Notes under the pieces: model-generated | Databases searched by the model: none | Seen by the model: the letters and a program-made list of their open reading frames with translations, nothing else | Told to the model about the DNA's origin: nothing | Translations under genes and position numbers: made by a program | Part shown: piece by piece, positions 18,100 through 26,913 of the stretch | How positions within the stretch are numbered: the first letter of the stretch is position 1 | Layout: each line of letters opens with the position of its first letter | From: Nocardia vermiculata NBRC 100427 | GTDB taxonomy: Bacteria > Actinomycetota > Actinomycetes > Mycobacteriales > Mycobacteriaceae | Direction: 5' to 3' | Assembly (NCBI RefSeq): GCF_001613265.1 | Contig: NZ_BDCA01000006.1 | Coordinates: 1-64,000, forward strand | DNA length: 64,000 nucleotides

Positions 18100-19459
18100 C
18101 GCGGGCTCCTCGAGCACCGGCCCCGCCGGGCGCGGCGAGCTGCGGCAACTCCGTGCGATACAGCCACTCGTCCCACAGCTCACGCAGCGAATCCGCACTG
18201 TAGTGACCGGCCAGATCGGTGAAATCCTCGGTGCGGACACTGCCGTGCCGGTGCCGGGAGGTCCAGTCCCGCAACAGGGCGAAGAACGCGTCCTCACCCA
18301 GACGCAACCGCAGCGCGTGCAAGGTCAGCGCGCCGCGTTTGTACACCCGATCGTCGAACATCGAGGCCGGCCCCGGATCACCGACGACGATATCGCGCGG
18401 CGCCGCAGCCAGATTCGTGTACGCGGCGCGCGCCTGCTCGTCGGTGCCGGGCCCACCCGATGCCTGCGACCAGATCCATTCGGCGTAACAGGCGAATCCT
18501 TCGTGCAACCAGATGTCGCGCCACTGCCGCACGGTCACACTGTTGCCGAACCACTGATGCGCCAACTCGTGCGCGACGAGCCGTTCCGCGCCGCGCTGCC
18601 CGTCGCAGTGATTGGCACCGAAAATCGACATCCCCTGTGCCTCGATGGGGATTTCGAGCTCGTCATCGGTGACCACCACCGTGTATCCCGCAAACGGATA
18701 CGGCCCGAAACACCGCTGGAACTGTGCCATCATTTCCGGCTGCCGCGCGAAATCGTGGTCGAAGCGGGACCGTAGCCGCGCCGGCAGCACCGCCGTCATC
18801 GGCACCTTCGCCCGTCCGGCCTCGATGCGGTGCGCACGGTAGGGCCCGATCTGGATCGTCGCCAGATAGCTCGCCATCGGCTCGGACTGCTCGTAGACCC
18901 ACGTGCTGTGACTGGCTTTGGTGCTGCGATCGACCAGCACCCCGTTCGCCAGCGCGTGATAGGGCGAATCGGTGGTGATCGAGATCCGGTAGCTCGCTTT
19001 GGAGCTGGGATGATCGTCGCACGGAAACCAGGACGCCGCCCCGTTGGGTTGACTCGCGACCAGCACGCCGTCGGTGAGTTCTTCCCACCCCACCTCACCC
19101 CACGGGCCGCGCACCGGTTTCGGCGCCCCGCCGTAGTGCACCACGATCGACAGCGCCGCCCCCACCGGAACCTGCCGCGCCGGAGCCACCGTCAACTTCC
19201 CCCGCGCATGCGTGTATTTGGCCGGTTTCGCACCGTTGACGAACACCTTCGCCACCGACAGCGACGACGACAGGTCCAGGGCGAACCGCGGCTGCACCGC
19301 GGTCGCCACCGCGGTCACCGTCGCCCGTCCCGTCAACCGGTTGGAGGCAACCTTGTACACCAGTTCCAGCTCGTAGCGTGACACCCGATAGCCGCGGTTG
19401 CCGTTCTGCGGCAGATACTCGTCGATCGGCGTGACACCGCCACCTCTACCCAGCTTCAC
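18092..19459 (-). CDS. M1 family metallopeptidase
   Basis: Zinc aminopeptidase-like protein of 455 residues. The zinc site HELAHQWFG (H297, E298, H301) is followed 18 residues later by the third ligand in WLHEGFACYAEW (E320), exactly the M1 arrangement. The exopeptidase loop GAMEN of M1 enzymes is changed to EAQGMS. Only the N-terminal beta domain and the catalytic domain are present; the large C-terminal domain of PepN is absent. No signal peptide is visible. It lies 12 bases after the PosA-like synthetase gene. In epsilon-poly-lysine producing Streptomyces an M1-type enzyme degrades the polymer, so here it could trim the synthetase product; that link is inference. Confidence 0.9.
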   Translation of the reverse strand: MKLGRGGGVTPIDEYLPQNGNRGYRVSRYELELVYKVASNRLTGRATVTAVATAVQPRFALDLSSSLSVAKVFVNGAKPAKYTHARGKLTVAPARQVPVGAALSIVVHYGGAPKPVRGPWGEVGWEELTDGVLVASQPNGAASWFPCDDHPSSKASYRISITTDSPYHALANGVLVDRSTKASHSTWVYEQSEPMASYLATIQIGPYRAHRIEAGRAKVPMTAVLPARLRSRFDHDFARQPEMMAQFQRCFGPYPFAGYTVVVTDDELEIPIEAQGMSIFGANHCDGQRGAERLVAHELAHQWFGNSVTVRQWRDIWLHEGFACYAEWIWSQASGGPGTDEQARAAYTNLAAAPRDIVVGDPGPASMFDDRVYKRGALTLHALRLRLGEDAFFALLRDWTSRHRHGSVRTEDFTDLAGHYSADSLRELWDEWLYRTELPQLAAPGGAGARGARDE

Positions 19460-19471
19460 CGCGGCTCACCT

Positions 19472-22400
19472 TCACTTCCCGCGCCGCGAATCCGGCCACG
19501 GCGCAATCGGATTCCCCTGCCACCGGGTCGAGGAGGGCACATTGTCACCGCGCATCACCAGCGACGCCGGACCGACCGTCGCGCCCGCACCGATGCGTGC
19601 CGCCGGTAATGCCACACAGTGCGGGCCCAGCGTCGCACCGGCCTCGACCGTCACCGTGTCCATGGACATGATCCGATCATGGAACAGGTGGGTCTGCACG
19701 ACACACCCCCGTTCCACGGTCGCGCCATCACCCAGGCGCACCAGATCCGCCTCGGGCAGCCAGTACGATTCGCACCACACTCCGCGTCCGATCCGGGCTC
19801 CCAGGCCGCGCAGCCAGATGTTCATCACGACGGTTCCGGTGGCCGCGCGAGCGAACCACGGCGCGGCGACCGTTTCCACGAAGGCGTCACACACTTCGTT
19901 GCGCCACACGAACGAACTCCACAGCGGATGTTCCACCGCCCGGATCCGGCCCACGATCAGCCATTTCGCCGCCACCGCGATAGCACCCGCCGCCGCGCCC
20001 GCCACCAGCAACACCACGCCCGCACACAGCGCCGCCAGCCAATACCCGGCATCGGAGGCCAGCCACGCCAGCGTGAACAGCACCGCCAGCCCGATCCCGA
20101 AACTCACCATCACCGGAATCAACCGGCACGTCTCCACCAGAGCACGCGCGGCCTTCAACCGCAGCGGCGGATCGAAGGTGCGGGCGGTGTCGGAGTCGGA
20201 TGCGGTGCGCCGCAACCGCACCGGCGGGCTGCCCAGCCACGACGAGCCCGCTTTCGCCTTCTCCGGAGCCGCCGACAACACCGCCACCAAACCGTTCTTG
20301 GGCACCCGCCGTCCGGGTGCGGTCATCCCCGAATTACCCAGAAATGCGCGTTTGCCCACCTTCGCGGCACCGATCCGCATCCAACCGCCGCCGAGCTCGT
20401 AGCCGGCGATCATGGTGTCGTCGGCCAGGAAGGCACCGTCGGCGACCTTCGTGAATTTCGGCAACAGCAGCACCGTCGAAATCTCTGCTCCCTTACCGAT
20501 ATCGGCACCCAGCAGCCGCAACCAGATCGGCGTCAGCAGGCTCGCATACAGCGGGAAGAGGAATGTTCGCGCGGAATCGGTGAGCCGCTCGGTGGTCCAC
20601 GCCTGCCATCCCACTCGGCTGCGCACCGGGTGATAGCCCTCGCGCAAACCGATCGACAGGATCCGGATCGCGACCACGGTCACCGCCGCGAACACCACCA
20701 GCACGATCAGCGCCGCCACCGGCAGCATCACCATCGCATGTGTGAGCGCACCCGGCAGGGTGGTCTCCGCGCGAATCCACCATGCCAGCAGCAGCCCGCC
20801 CGCGGCGAGCGACACCACCGGCAGCGCCGCCAGCAACATCGATGTGAGGGCGAACATCAGCACCCAGCGCAACGCTCGCGGTGGTGTGGTTTCGGGCCAG
20901 CGATATTCGGCCGGGCCGATCTTCACCGCCGGAGACCCGGCCCAGCACTGCCCCGCCTTCACCTTCCCGAACACCGCCGACCCCGGTTCCACGACCGCGT
21001 TCTTCCCGATCACCGCTCCGGCCACCACTGTCGACCGCGATCCCACGACCGCGCCGGCACCGATCCGGATCTCACCGATATGCACCACGTCACCGTCGAT
21101 CCAGTAGCCGGCCAGATCCACCTCCGGCTCGACACTGCACCCGTCACCCAACTCCAGCATTCCGGTGACCGGTGGCAGCGTGTGCAGGTCCACCCCGCGA
21201 CCGATACGCGCACCCAGCGCCCGCGCGAACGGCACCATCCACGGTGCGCCCGACAGATTCTCCGCGCCCGCCGCCTCGGCCAGCCGCACCGCGGTCCACA
21301 ACCGCAGATGCACCGACCCACCCCGCGGATACGTGCCCGGTTCGACCCCGTGCAACAGCAGCCGCGCACCGGCCACGCAGATCGCCATCCGTCCCGGCGG
21401 GGAGATGAACAGTACGAACCCGGCCAGCGCCCACCACCACGACAGGCCCGGCATCCAGGGCAGCGCACCGAACCGGGAGGCGATATTGGTGACCACACCC
21501 AGCCACGTCAGCCACTGCAGCCCGGTCAACGTCGTCAACGGCACCGACGCCAGCACCTGAAACAGCTGCGCCCGACGTGGTGTCGGCGCCACCTCACGCA
21601 CCGTGGCCGCCTCGGCCGGGGCGGCCGCGTCGACGAAATCGGCCAGCGCGCCCAGGCGCGGGTGGTCGTACAGGTCGGCGACGGTGATCTGCGGCAGCCG
21701 CCCACGCAGCGCCGCCACCAGTTGCGCCGCCGACAGGGAACCACCACCGAGATCGAAGAAGTCGGCATCGGGATCGTTCACCTCGGCGCCCAGTACCGAA
21801 TGCCACAGTCCCGCCAGCCAATACGACGTACCGTCCAGGTCGGCGCCGGGTTCGGCGTCCGCCCCGGGCAGCGGCCACGGCAACGCGGCACGATCGACCT
21901 TCCCGGACGTACGGGTGGGCAACTCGTCGAGCACCGCCAGCCGCGGCACCAGCGCGGCCGGTAACTGCCGCCCCAGCAGCTTCCGTGCGGCGGCGATATC
22001 GAAATCGTCGGCGGCGCACGACAGATAGCCCACCAGGATCGGGGTGCCGGTGGCGGTGGTGCGCACGGCCGCCGCACCTGCTGTCACGCCGGGCAGATGT
22101 TGCAGCGCCGAATCCAGTTCGCCCAATTCGATCCGGCGGCCGCCCACCTTCACCTGATCGTCGGCGCGGCCCAGGAAGATCAGCCCCGCCGGATCGTTGC
22201 GCACCAGATCACCGGAACGGTAGGCGCGATCCCAGCCCAGCGACGGCATCGGCGCATACTTCTCCGCGTCCTTGGCGGGGTCCAGATAACGCGCCAGACC
22301 GACTCCACCGATCACCAGTTCACCGGATTCGCCGTCGGCGACCACCGCGCCCGAAGAATCGACGACCGCCAGATCCCAACCGTCCAACGGTAACCCGATC

Positions 22401-23476
22401 CGCACCGGTGCCGTGCCGGTCAGCTGCGCCGCACAGGCGACCACTGTCGCCTCGGTGGGGCCGTAGGTGTTCCACACCTCCCGCTCACCGGTCCCGGCGA
22501 GACGCTCGGCCAGCTCCGGCGGCACCGCCTCACCGCCGAAGATCAGCAACCGCACCGCGTCGAGCGCCTCCGGCGGCCACATCGCCGCGAGCGTCGGCAC
22601 CGTCGACACGACACTGATACCGCGCCGGACCAGCCACGGCCCCAGATCCATTCCGCTACGCACCAACGCCCGCGGTGCCGGCACCAGACATGCGCCGTGC
22701 CGCCACGCCAGCCACATCTCCTCACACGATGCGTCGAACGCCACCGACAAACCCGCCAGCACCCGATCACCCGGGCCGATCGGCGCGCCGGTCAGGAACA
22801 ACCGCGCCTCCGCGTCGACGAACGCCGCCGCGTTGCGATGCGTCACCGCAACACCTTTCGGCGTACCGGTGGAGCCCGAGGTGAAAATGATCCAGGCGTC
22901 GTCTGCCGGGGACAGCACTGCTGCTGTCTCCGGCGTCACCGGCTCCGCGGAGTCCGCACGCTGCGAGACGACACCGTCGCCGGTCACGATCGCCGCCACA
23001 GCGGCCTCACCGAACACCAATTGCGCACGCTCGTCCGGATCGTCGGCATCCACCGGCACATACGCCGCCCCCGCATGCAGGACCGCCAGAATCGTCACAT
23101 ACAGCTGCGCAGTACCCGACGGGATCCGGACCCCGACCCGGTCCCCGTGCCGCACCCCGGCCGCCCGCAACACGGCCACCGCGTCGTCGACGTCGTCGAG
23201 CAGCTCCCGGTAGGTCAGCACCGCGGTGCCGTCGTCGAGGGCCGGGGCCTCCGGATACCGGTGCACGGTCTCGGCCAGCACATCGACCAGAGTCCGCGGC
23301 GGTGCCGCCGCCGAGCCCCGCAACAACGACGCCTGCACCGTCTCCGCGGACCCCGCGCGCCGTGCAGGATCCGAGCGGGCCGGCTCTCCGTCGCTTCGGG
23401 CCTCCGCGTCACCGTGCGGGGGAGGAGTGGGAGAGGGGTGCGAGGAACCCACCCCCGACCGCGAACCGACAACCAC
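19472..23476 (-). CDS. Pls/PosA family poly-amino-acid synthetase (NRPS-like)
   Basis: Membrane-bound single-module synthetase of 1334 residues. An adenylation domain spans about 55-555: [56 protein letters not shown], and the catalytic lysine in TRTSGKVDRAAL. A carrier domain follows at about 570-640, with the phosphopantetheine serine near 580 in DLGGGSLSAAQ. The rest alternates membrane helices with three hexapeptide/left-handed helix-like segments (GDGCSVEPEVDLAG, LGADIGKGAEIST, LGDGATVERGCV). This is the layout of epsilon-poly-lysine synthetase. The selectivity residues read by eye are D-A-E-S-I-G-T-V-V-K, close to the lysine code of bacitracin synthetase. The GTG start at 23476 has GGGAGAGG ten bases upstream. 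The N-terminal 50 residues are low-complexity. Confidence 0.88.
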   Translation of the reverse strand: MVVGSRSGVGSSHPSPTPPPHGDAEARSDGEPARSDPARRAGSAETVQASLLRGSAAAPPRTLVDVLAETVHRYPEAPALDDGTAVLTYRELLDDVDDAVAVLRAAGVRHGDRVGVRIPSGTAQLYVTILAVLHAGAAYVPVDADDPDERAQLVFGEAAVAAIVTGDGVVSQRADSAEPVTPETAAVLSPADDAWIIFTSGSTGTPKGVAVTHRNAAAFVDAEARLFLTGAPIGPGDRVLAGLSVAFDASCEEMWLAWRHGACLVPAPRALVRSGMDLGPWLVRRGISVVSTVPTLAAMWPPEALDAVRLLIFGGEAVPPELAERLAGTGEREVWNTYGPTEATVVACAAQLTGTAPVRIGLPLDGWDLAVVDSSGAVVADGESGELVIGGVGLARYLDPAKDAEKYAPMPSLGWDRAYRSGDLVRNDPAGLIFLGRADDQVKVGGRRIELGELDSALQHLPGVTAGAAAVRTTATGTPILVGYLSCAADDFDIAAARKLLGRQLPAALVPRLAVLDELPTRTSGKVDRAALPWPLPGADAEPGADLDGTSYWLAGLWHSVLGAEVNDPDADFFDLGGGSLSAAQLVAALRGRLPQITVADLYDHPRLGALADFVDAAAPAEAATVREVAPTPRRAQLFQVLASVPLTTLTGLQWLTWLGVVTNIASRFGALPWMPGLSWWWALAGFVLFISPPGRMAICVAGARLLLHGVEPGTYPRGGSVHLRLWTAVRLAEAAGAENLSGAPWMVPFARALGARIGRGVDLHTLPPVTGMLELGDGCSVEPEVDLAGYWIDGDVVHIGEIRIGAGAVVGSRSTVVAGAVIGKNAVVEPGSAVFGKVKAGQCWAGSPAVKIGPAEYRWPETTPPRALRWVLMFALTSMLLAALPVVSLAAGGLLLAWWIRAETTLPGALTHAMVMLPVAALIVLVVFAAVTVVAIRILSIGLREGYHPVRSRVGWQAWTTERLTDSARTFLFPLYASLLTPIWLRLLGADIGKGAEISTVLLLPKFTKVADGAFLADDTMIAGYELGGGWMRIGAAKVGKRAFLGNSGMTAPGRRVPKNGLVAVLSAAPEKAKAGSSWLGSPPVRLRRTASDSDTARTFDPPLRLKAARALVETCRLIPVMVSFGIGLAVLFTLAWLASDAGYWLAALCAGVVLLVAGAAAGAIAVAAKWLIVGRIRAVEHPLWSSFVWRNEVCDAFVETVAAPWFARAATGTVVMNIWLRGLGARIGRGVWCESYWLPEADLVRLGDGATVERGCVVQTHLFHDRIMSMDTVTVEAGATLGPHCVALPAARIGAGATVGPASLVMRGDNVPSSTRWQGNPIAPWPDSRRGK

Positions 23477-23966
23477 GTTGTGCCTACCTCTCCCGTACCA
23501 CCGATCGGACGCCTGGTTGTCTCACATCCGGGTTACCACCACGCGAACATCAGCTGTCGGATTCACCCACACCCGAAATCCGCCCCCGACCCGCACCATT
23601 GTCCCAGCGCACCCGCACCGCATCCGAGCCAGGGCTGCCACCGGCGTTCGCCCGCGAGATGCCGGCCGCTCAGCTCGCGCCGACGCCACACATCATCAGC
23701 CGTCGCATGCCCCGGGCCGGCGATCGCGGTGGGCGCGGTGCCCGGCAAACCACAACCGCCGCCGGACGGCATCCGGAAGCGGGCGAGTCGCAACTGTGAC
23801 CGGACTCACCCGTGCCAAGATCGACGCAGGTGAAGTGAGCCCCCGCGGCACCATCCCGGTGGCTGCCAGTTTGCGGGAATGCCGACCGGGTACTCCAATA
23901 CTTCGTGCCCAGGCCGCAATACGGGACCCAGGCACGAAGCAACCGAAAACAGGTGAGGAGGAGCGT
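23477..23966. other. 490-base divergent intergenic region
   Basis: Lies between the PosA-like synthetase and the MHS transporter genes and must hold both promoters. No gene is supported here. The only clear structure is the inverted repeat at 23901-23939, listed separately. Confidence 0.5.
23901..23939. repeat. inverted repeat upstream of the MHS transporter
   Basis: CTTCGTGCC (23901-23909) and GGCACGAAG (23931-23939) form perfect 9-bp arms 21 bases apart, ending 27 bases before the GTG start. It could be an operator or a leader hairpin. Confidence 0.45.
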
Positions 23967-25283
23967 GTGAGCACCAGCTTGCCGCAAGCTCAGCAACGAC
24001 GTTCGGTCGCCGCGGCGGCCATGGGCAATGCGACCGAGTGGTACGACTACGGTGTTTACGCAGCCACCGCGACATACCTCACCGACGCTTTCTTTCCCGG
24101 CGAACTAGGCACCCTCGGCACCCTGCTCGGATTCGCGATCTCGTTCATCCTGCGCCCCGTCGGCGGCATGGTCTGGGGCCCGCTCGGTGACCGCATCGGC
24201 CGCAAATCCGTGCTCGCCATCACCATCCTGCTCATGGCCGCCGCCACCGGCCTCATCGGTTTGCTACCCAGCCACTCCGCCATCGGCGTCGGCGCACCGA
24301 TCCTGCTGATCGCACTGCGCGTCATCCAGGGCTTCTCCACCGGCGGCGAATACGGCGGCGCCGCCACCTACATCGCCGAATCCACCGACGAACGCCGCCG
24401 CGGCTTCCTCGGCAGCTTCCTCGAATTCGGCACCCTGTGCGGTTTCGCCGGCGGTTCCCTCGTCGTCCTGATCATGCAGGTCCTGTTGTCCGACGACGCG
24501 ATGGACTCCTGGGGCTGGCGGGTGCCGTTCCTGCTCGCCGTGCCGCTGGGCCTGATCGGCTGGTATCTGCGTAGCAAGCTCGACGAATCGCCGGTCTTCA
24601 CCGAAGTCGCCGAGTCCGACAAGGTCCGCGGCGGGCTGCGCGTCCTGCTGCGCGACTACCGCCGCGAACTGCTCGTCCTCGGTGGCCTCGTCGTCGCCCT
24701 CAACGTCGTCAACTACACCCTGCTCGCCTACATGCCCACCTACCTGAACAACACCCTGGGTATGGAAGACTCCGAGACCACCGCGATGGTGCTCATCGGC
24801 GAGATCGTGATGGCACTGGTCCTACCGGTTTCCGGGGCAATATCCGACCGGGTCGGACGACGACCGATGTGGCTGGTCTCGCTGGTCGGACTCGCCATCT
24901 TCGCCGTCCCGATGTACTGGCTGATGGGGCAAGGCGCGGTATGGGCCGTCGTCGGCTTCATCGTTCTCGGCCTGCTCTACATTCCGCAGCTGTCCACCAT
25001 CTCCGCCACGTTCCCCGCGATCTTCCCGACCCAGGTGCGCTTCGCCGGATTCGCGTTGGGCTACAACATCTCCACCGCCGCATTCGGCGGCACCGCACCG
25101 TTGATCAATGAATCCATCATCGACGTCAGCGGCTGGAATCTGTTCCCCGCCTTCTATATGGTCGGCGCCTGCCTGATCGGCCTCGTGGCCTGGTTCTTCC
25201 TCCGCGAAACCGCGGGCGTATCGCTGGCCGGCACCGAAGTCCCCGACGCCGAGGACGAGGAACCACTGCCGCAGAAGGCATAG
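23967..25283 (+). CDS. MHS-family MFS transporter (ProP-like)
   Basis: Secondary transporter of 438 residues with 12 predicted helices, in the metabolite:proton symporter branch that includes ProP and other carriers of osmolytes and organic acids. Signatures are MGNATEWYDYGVYA at the N-terminus, GDRIGRKSVLAITI between helices 2 and 3, RVIQGFSTGGEYGGAATYI, WGWRVPFLLAVPLGLIGWYL and SGAISDRVGRRPMWLVS. The start is GTG at 23967 with GAGGAGG upstream; the long in-frame extension upstream has no ribosome site. It is divergent from the PosA-like operon. It ends at a strong bidirectional hairpin. The substrate cannot be read from sequence; a compatible solute or a basic compound is possible. Confidence 0.88.
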   Translation: MSTSLPQAQQRRSVAAAAMGNATEWYDYGVYAATATYLTDAFFPGELGTLGTLLGFAISFILRPVGGMVWGPLGDRIGRKSVLAITILLMAAATGLIGLLPSHSAIGVGAPILLIALRVIQGFSTGGEYGGAATYIAESTDERRRGFLGSFLEFGTLCGFAGGSLVVLIMQVLLSDDAMDSWGWRVPFLLAVPLGLIGWYLRSKLDESPVFTEVAESDKVRGGLRVLLRDYRRELLVLGGLVVALNVVNYTLLAYMPTYLNNTLGMEDSETTAMVLIGEIVMALVLPVSGAISDRVGRRPMWLVSLVGLAIFAVPMYWLMGQGAVWAVVGFIVLGLLYIPQLSTISATFPAIFPTQVRFAGFALGYNISTAAFGGTAPLINESIIDVSGWNLFPAFYMVGACLIGLVAWFFLRETAGVSLAGTEVPDAEDEEPLPQKA

Positions 25284-25298
25284 CCGCGCAAATCCACG

Positions 25299-25345
25299 AC
25301 GGTTCCGGCCGTCGGCAGCACTGCTGCCGACGGCCGGAACCGTCT
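25299..25345. terminator. bidirectional terminator, 23-bp perfect arms
   Basis: Perfect inverted repeat: GACGGTTCCGGCC... in the left arm (25299-25321) and its exact complement in the right arm (25323-25345), with one central base. It sits 15 bases past the transporter stop and 26 bases before the convergent flavin monooxygenase stop, so it can end transcription from both sides. Confidence 0.85.
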
Positions 25346-25371
25346 TCGTCGCCCCGTCGGGCGGACGGCTC

Positions 25372-26769
25372 TCAGGCGGGCGCGGCCGCAGGACGGGTGG
25401 AGTGCCAGTGTGCGTCGACGACACCCTGCCGGTACGAGGCAGCCGGATGGGAGTCGGGCAGGCGGTCGCGGCCGGTCGACTGGCGGCGTGCGGTGCCCTG
25501 CTCGTAGTCGTGGCGGGCCAGTCCGCGCCGGCGCAGCACCGGCAGCACCTCGTCGATGAATTCGACGTAGCTCCCCGGAATCGTCGCGTTGATGACGTTG
25601 ATGCCGTCGACACCGGCGTCGCGCCAGCGCTCGAGCTGATCGGCGATCTGCTCGGGCGTTCCCACCACCCGGCCGGAATGGCTGCGCAGCTGCGCCAGGT
25701 CACGCACGGTGGGTTCACGACCGGGCACCGCTTCGCGCAGCCACGCCAGTGTGCTCTGGGTGCCCTCGGTCTCGATATCCCCGATCGGGGTGTCCAGATC
25801 GTAGAAACCGAGGTCGTAGCCCAGACCGCCGGCGGCGTGGGCGAGGATGGTGGTGGGGTCGATGATCTCGTCGAGTTCGGCGGCCTTACGCTGCGCCTCC
25901 TGTTCGGTCGAACCGATCACGAACGACAGCCCCTGGAAGAACTGCAGATCCCGCGGCGCCCTCCCCGCCTCGACAGCCAGCCGCCGGGTGTCGTCTATCA
26001 GTGCCGCCGCGGCTTCGGGACTGGGGGAGACGATGAATTGTGCCTCGGCGTTACGGGCGGCGAATCGCCGCCCCGCGGGGGAGGAACCGGCTTGGAACAG
26101 CACCGGCGTGCGCTGCGGTGACGGCGCCACCAGATGCGGGCCTTCGACCCGGTACCGCCGACCGACGTGATCGATCTTGCGGACCTTGTCGAAATCGGCG
26201 TGGATACCGCTGGTCTTGTCCTGCACGAGGGCGTCGTCGTCCCAGGAGCCCTCCCACAGTTTGTAGACCACATCAACGTATTCCTGTGCCCACTCGTAGC
26301 GTTCGTCGTGCGGGGTGATGGCGTCGTAGCCGAAGTTGCGCCATGCGTTGTCCGACAAGCTGGTGACGATATTCCACGCGATCCGGCCGCCGGAGGCGTG
26401 ATCGAGGGTGGAGATCTTGCGGGCGAAGTCGAACGGATGCTCCTGCAGGATCGAACTGGTGATCGCGATGCCCAGATGCTCGGTGTTGTAGGCCAGTGCC
26501 GAGGCCAGCACCAGGGGGTCGTTACTGGGGATCTGCAGGCCGCTGTCGACGAACTTGCGCCACGACCCCTGATAGTCGTCGTAGAGGCCGACCACGTCGG
26601 CGAAGAAGATGTAGTCGAACCGGCCGGCCTCGAGCGTACGCGCCAGCGACACCCAGTGTTCCAGCGACGAGAAGTCGGTCTGCTGCGCCTGCGGCAGCCG
26701 CCACGCACCGTGCAGAATATGCGAAGTGGTGTTCATCACGAATGCGGAAAATTTCAGCGGCGCGGTCAT
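25372..26769 (-). CDS. NtaA/DmoA family FMN-dependent monooxygenase
   Basis: Reduced-flavin monooxygenase of 465 residues in the luciferase-like superfamily, group of NtaA, SnaA and DmoA, which oxygenate small sulfur- or nitrogen-containing substrates using FMNH2 from a separate reductase. Signatures are FDYIFFADVVGLYDDYQG, TLDHASGGRIAWNIVTS, NFGYDAITPHDERYEWAQEY, LWEGSWDDDALVQDK and TPVLFQAGSSPAGRRFAA. The last 50 residues form a variable tail. The start ATG at 26769 has GGGAGG seven bases upstream. It is divergent from the peptide-type ABC importer. Such pairs usually import and oxidise one compound, for example an organosulfur source, but the substrate is not shown. Confidence 0.9.
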   Translation of the reverse strand: MTAPLKFSAFVMNTTSHILHGAWRLPQAQQTDFSSLEHWVSLARTLEAGRFDYIFFADVVGLYDDYQGSWRKFVDSGLQIPSNDPLVLASALAYNTEHLGIAITSSILQEHPFDFARKISTLDHASGGRIAWNIVTSLSDNAWRNFGYDAITPHDERYEWAQEYVDVVYKLWEGSWDDDALVQDKTSGIHADFDKVRKIDHVGRRYRVEGPHLVAPSPQRTPVLFQAGSSPAGRRFAARNAEAQFIVSPSPEAAAALIDDTRRLAVEAGRAPRDLQFFQGLSFVIGSTEQEAQRKAAELDEIIDPTTILAHAAGGLGYDLGFYDLDTPIGDIETEGTQSTLAWLREAVPGREPTVRDLAQLRSHSGRVVGTPEQIADQLERWRDAGVDGINVINATIPGSYVEFIDEVLPVLRRRGLARHDYEQGTARRQSTGRDRLPDSHPAASYRQGVVDAHWHSTRPAAAPA

Positions 26770-26913
26770 CGAATAGCCTCCCGAAAACACGGTAATCCAA
26801 CACGAACTCGACCGCGGATATTACGTCGAAACCCAACAGGGAATCACTCTATAAAACCGTGCTGATTACAACCGGTGAAGCCGCGACGAACACTGTGCAC
26901 ACTGTGACGCACG

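Noticed and set aside
26891..26906. Tandem CACTGTG repeats before the binding-protein gene as an operator
   Set aside because: Only two short copies with no known counterpart; noted in the gene entry but too weak for a separate call.
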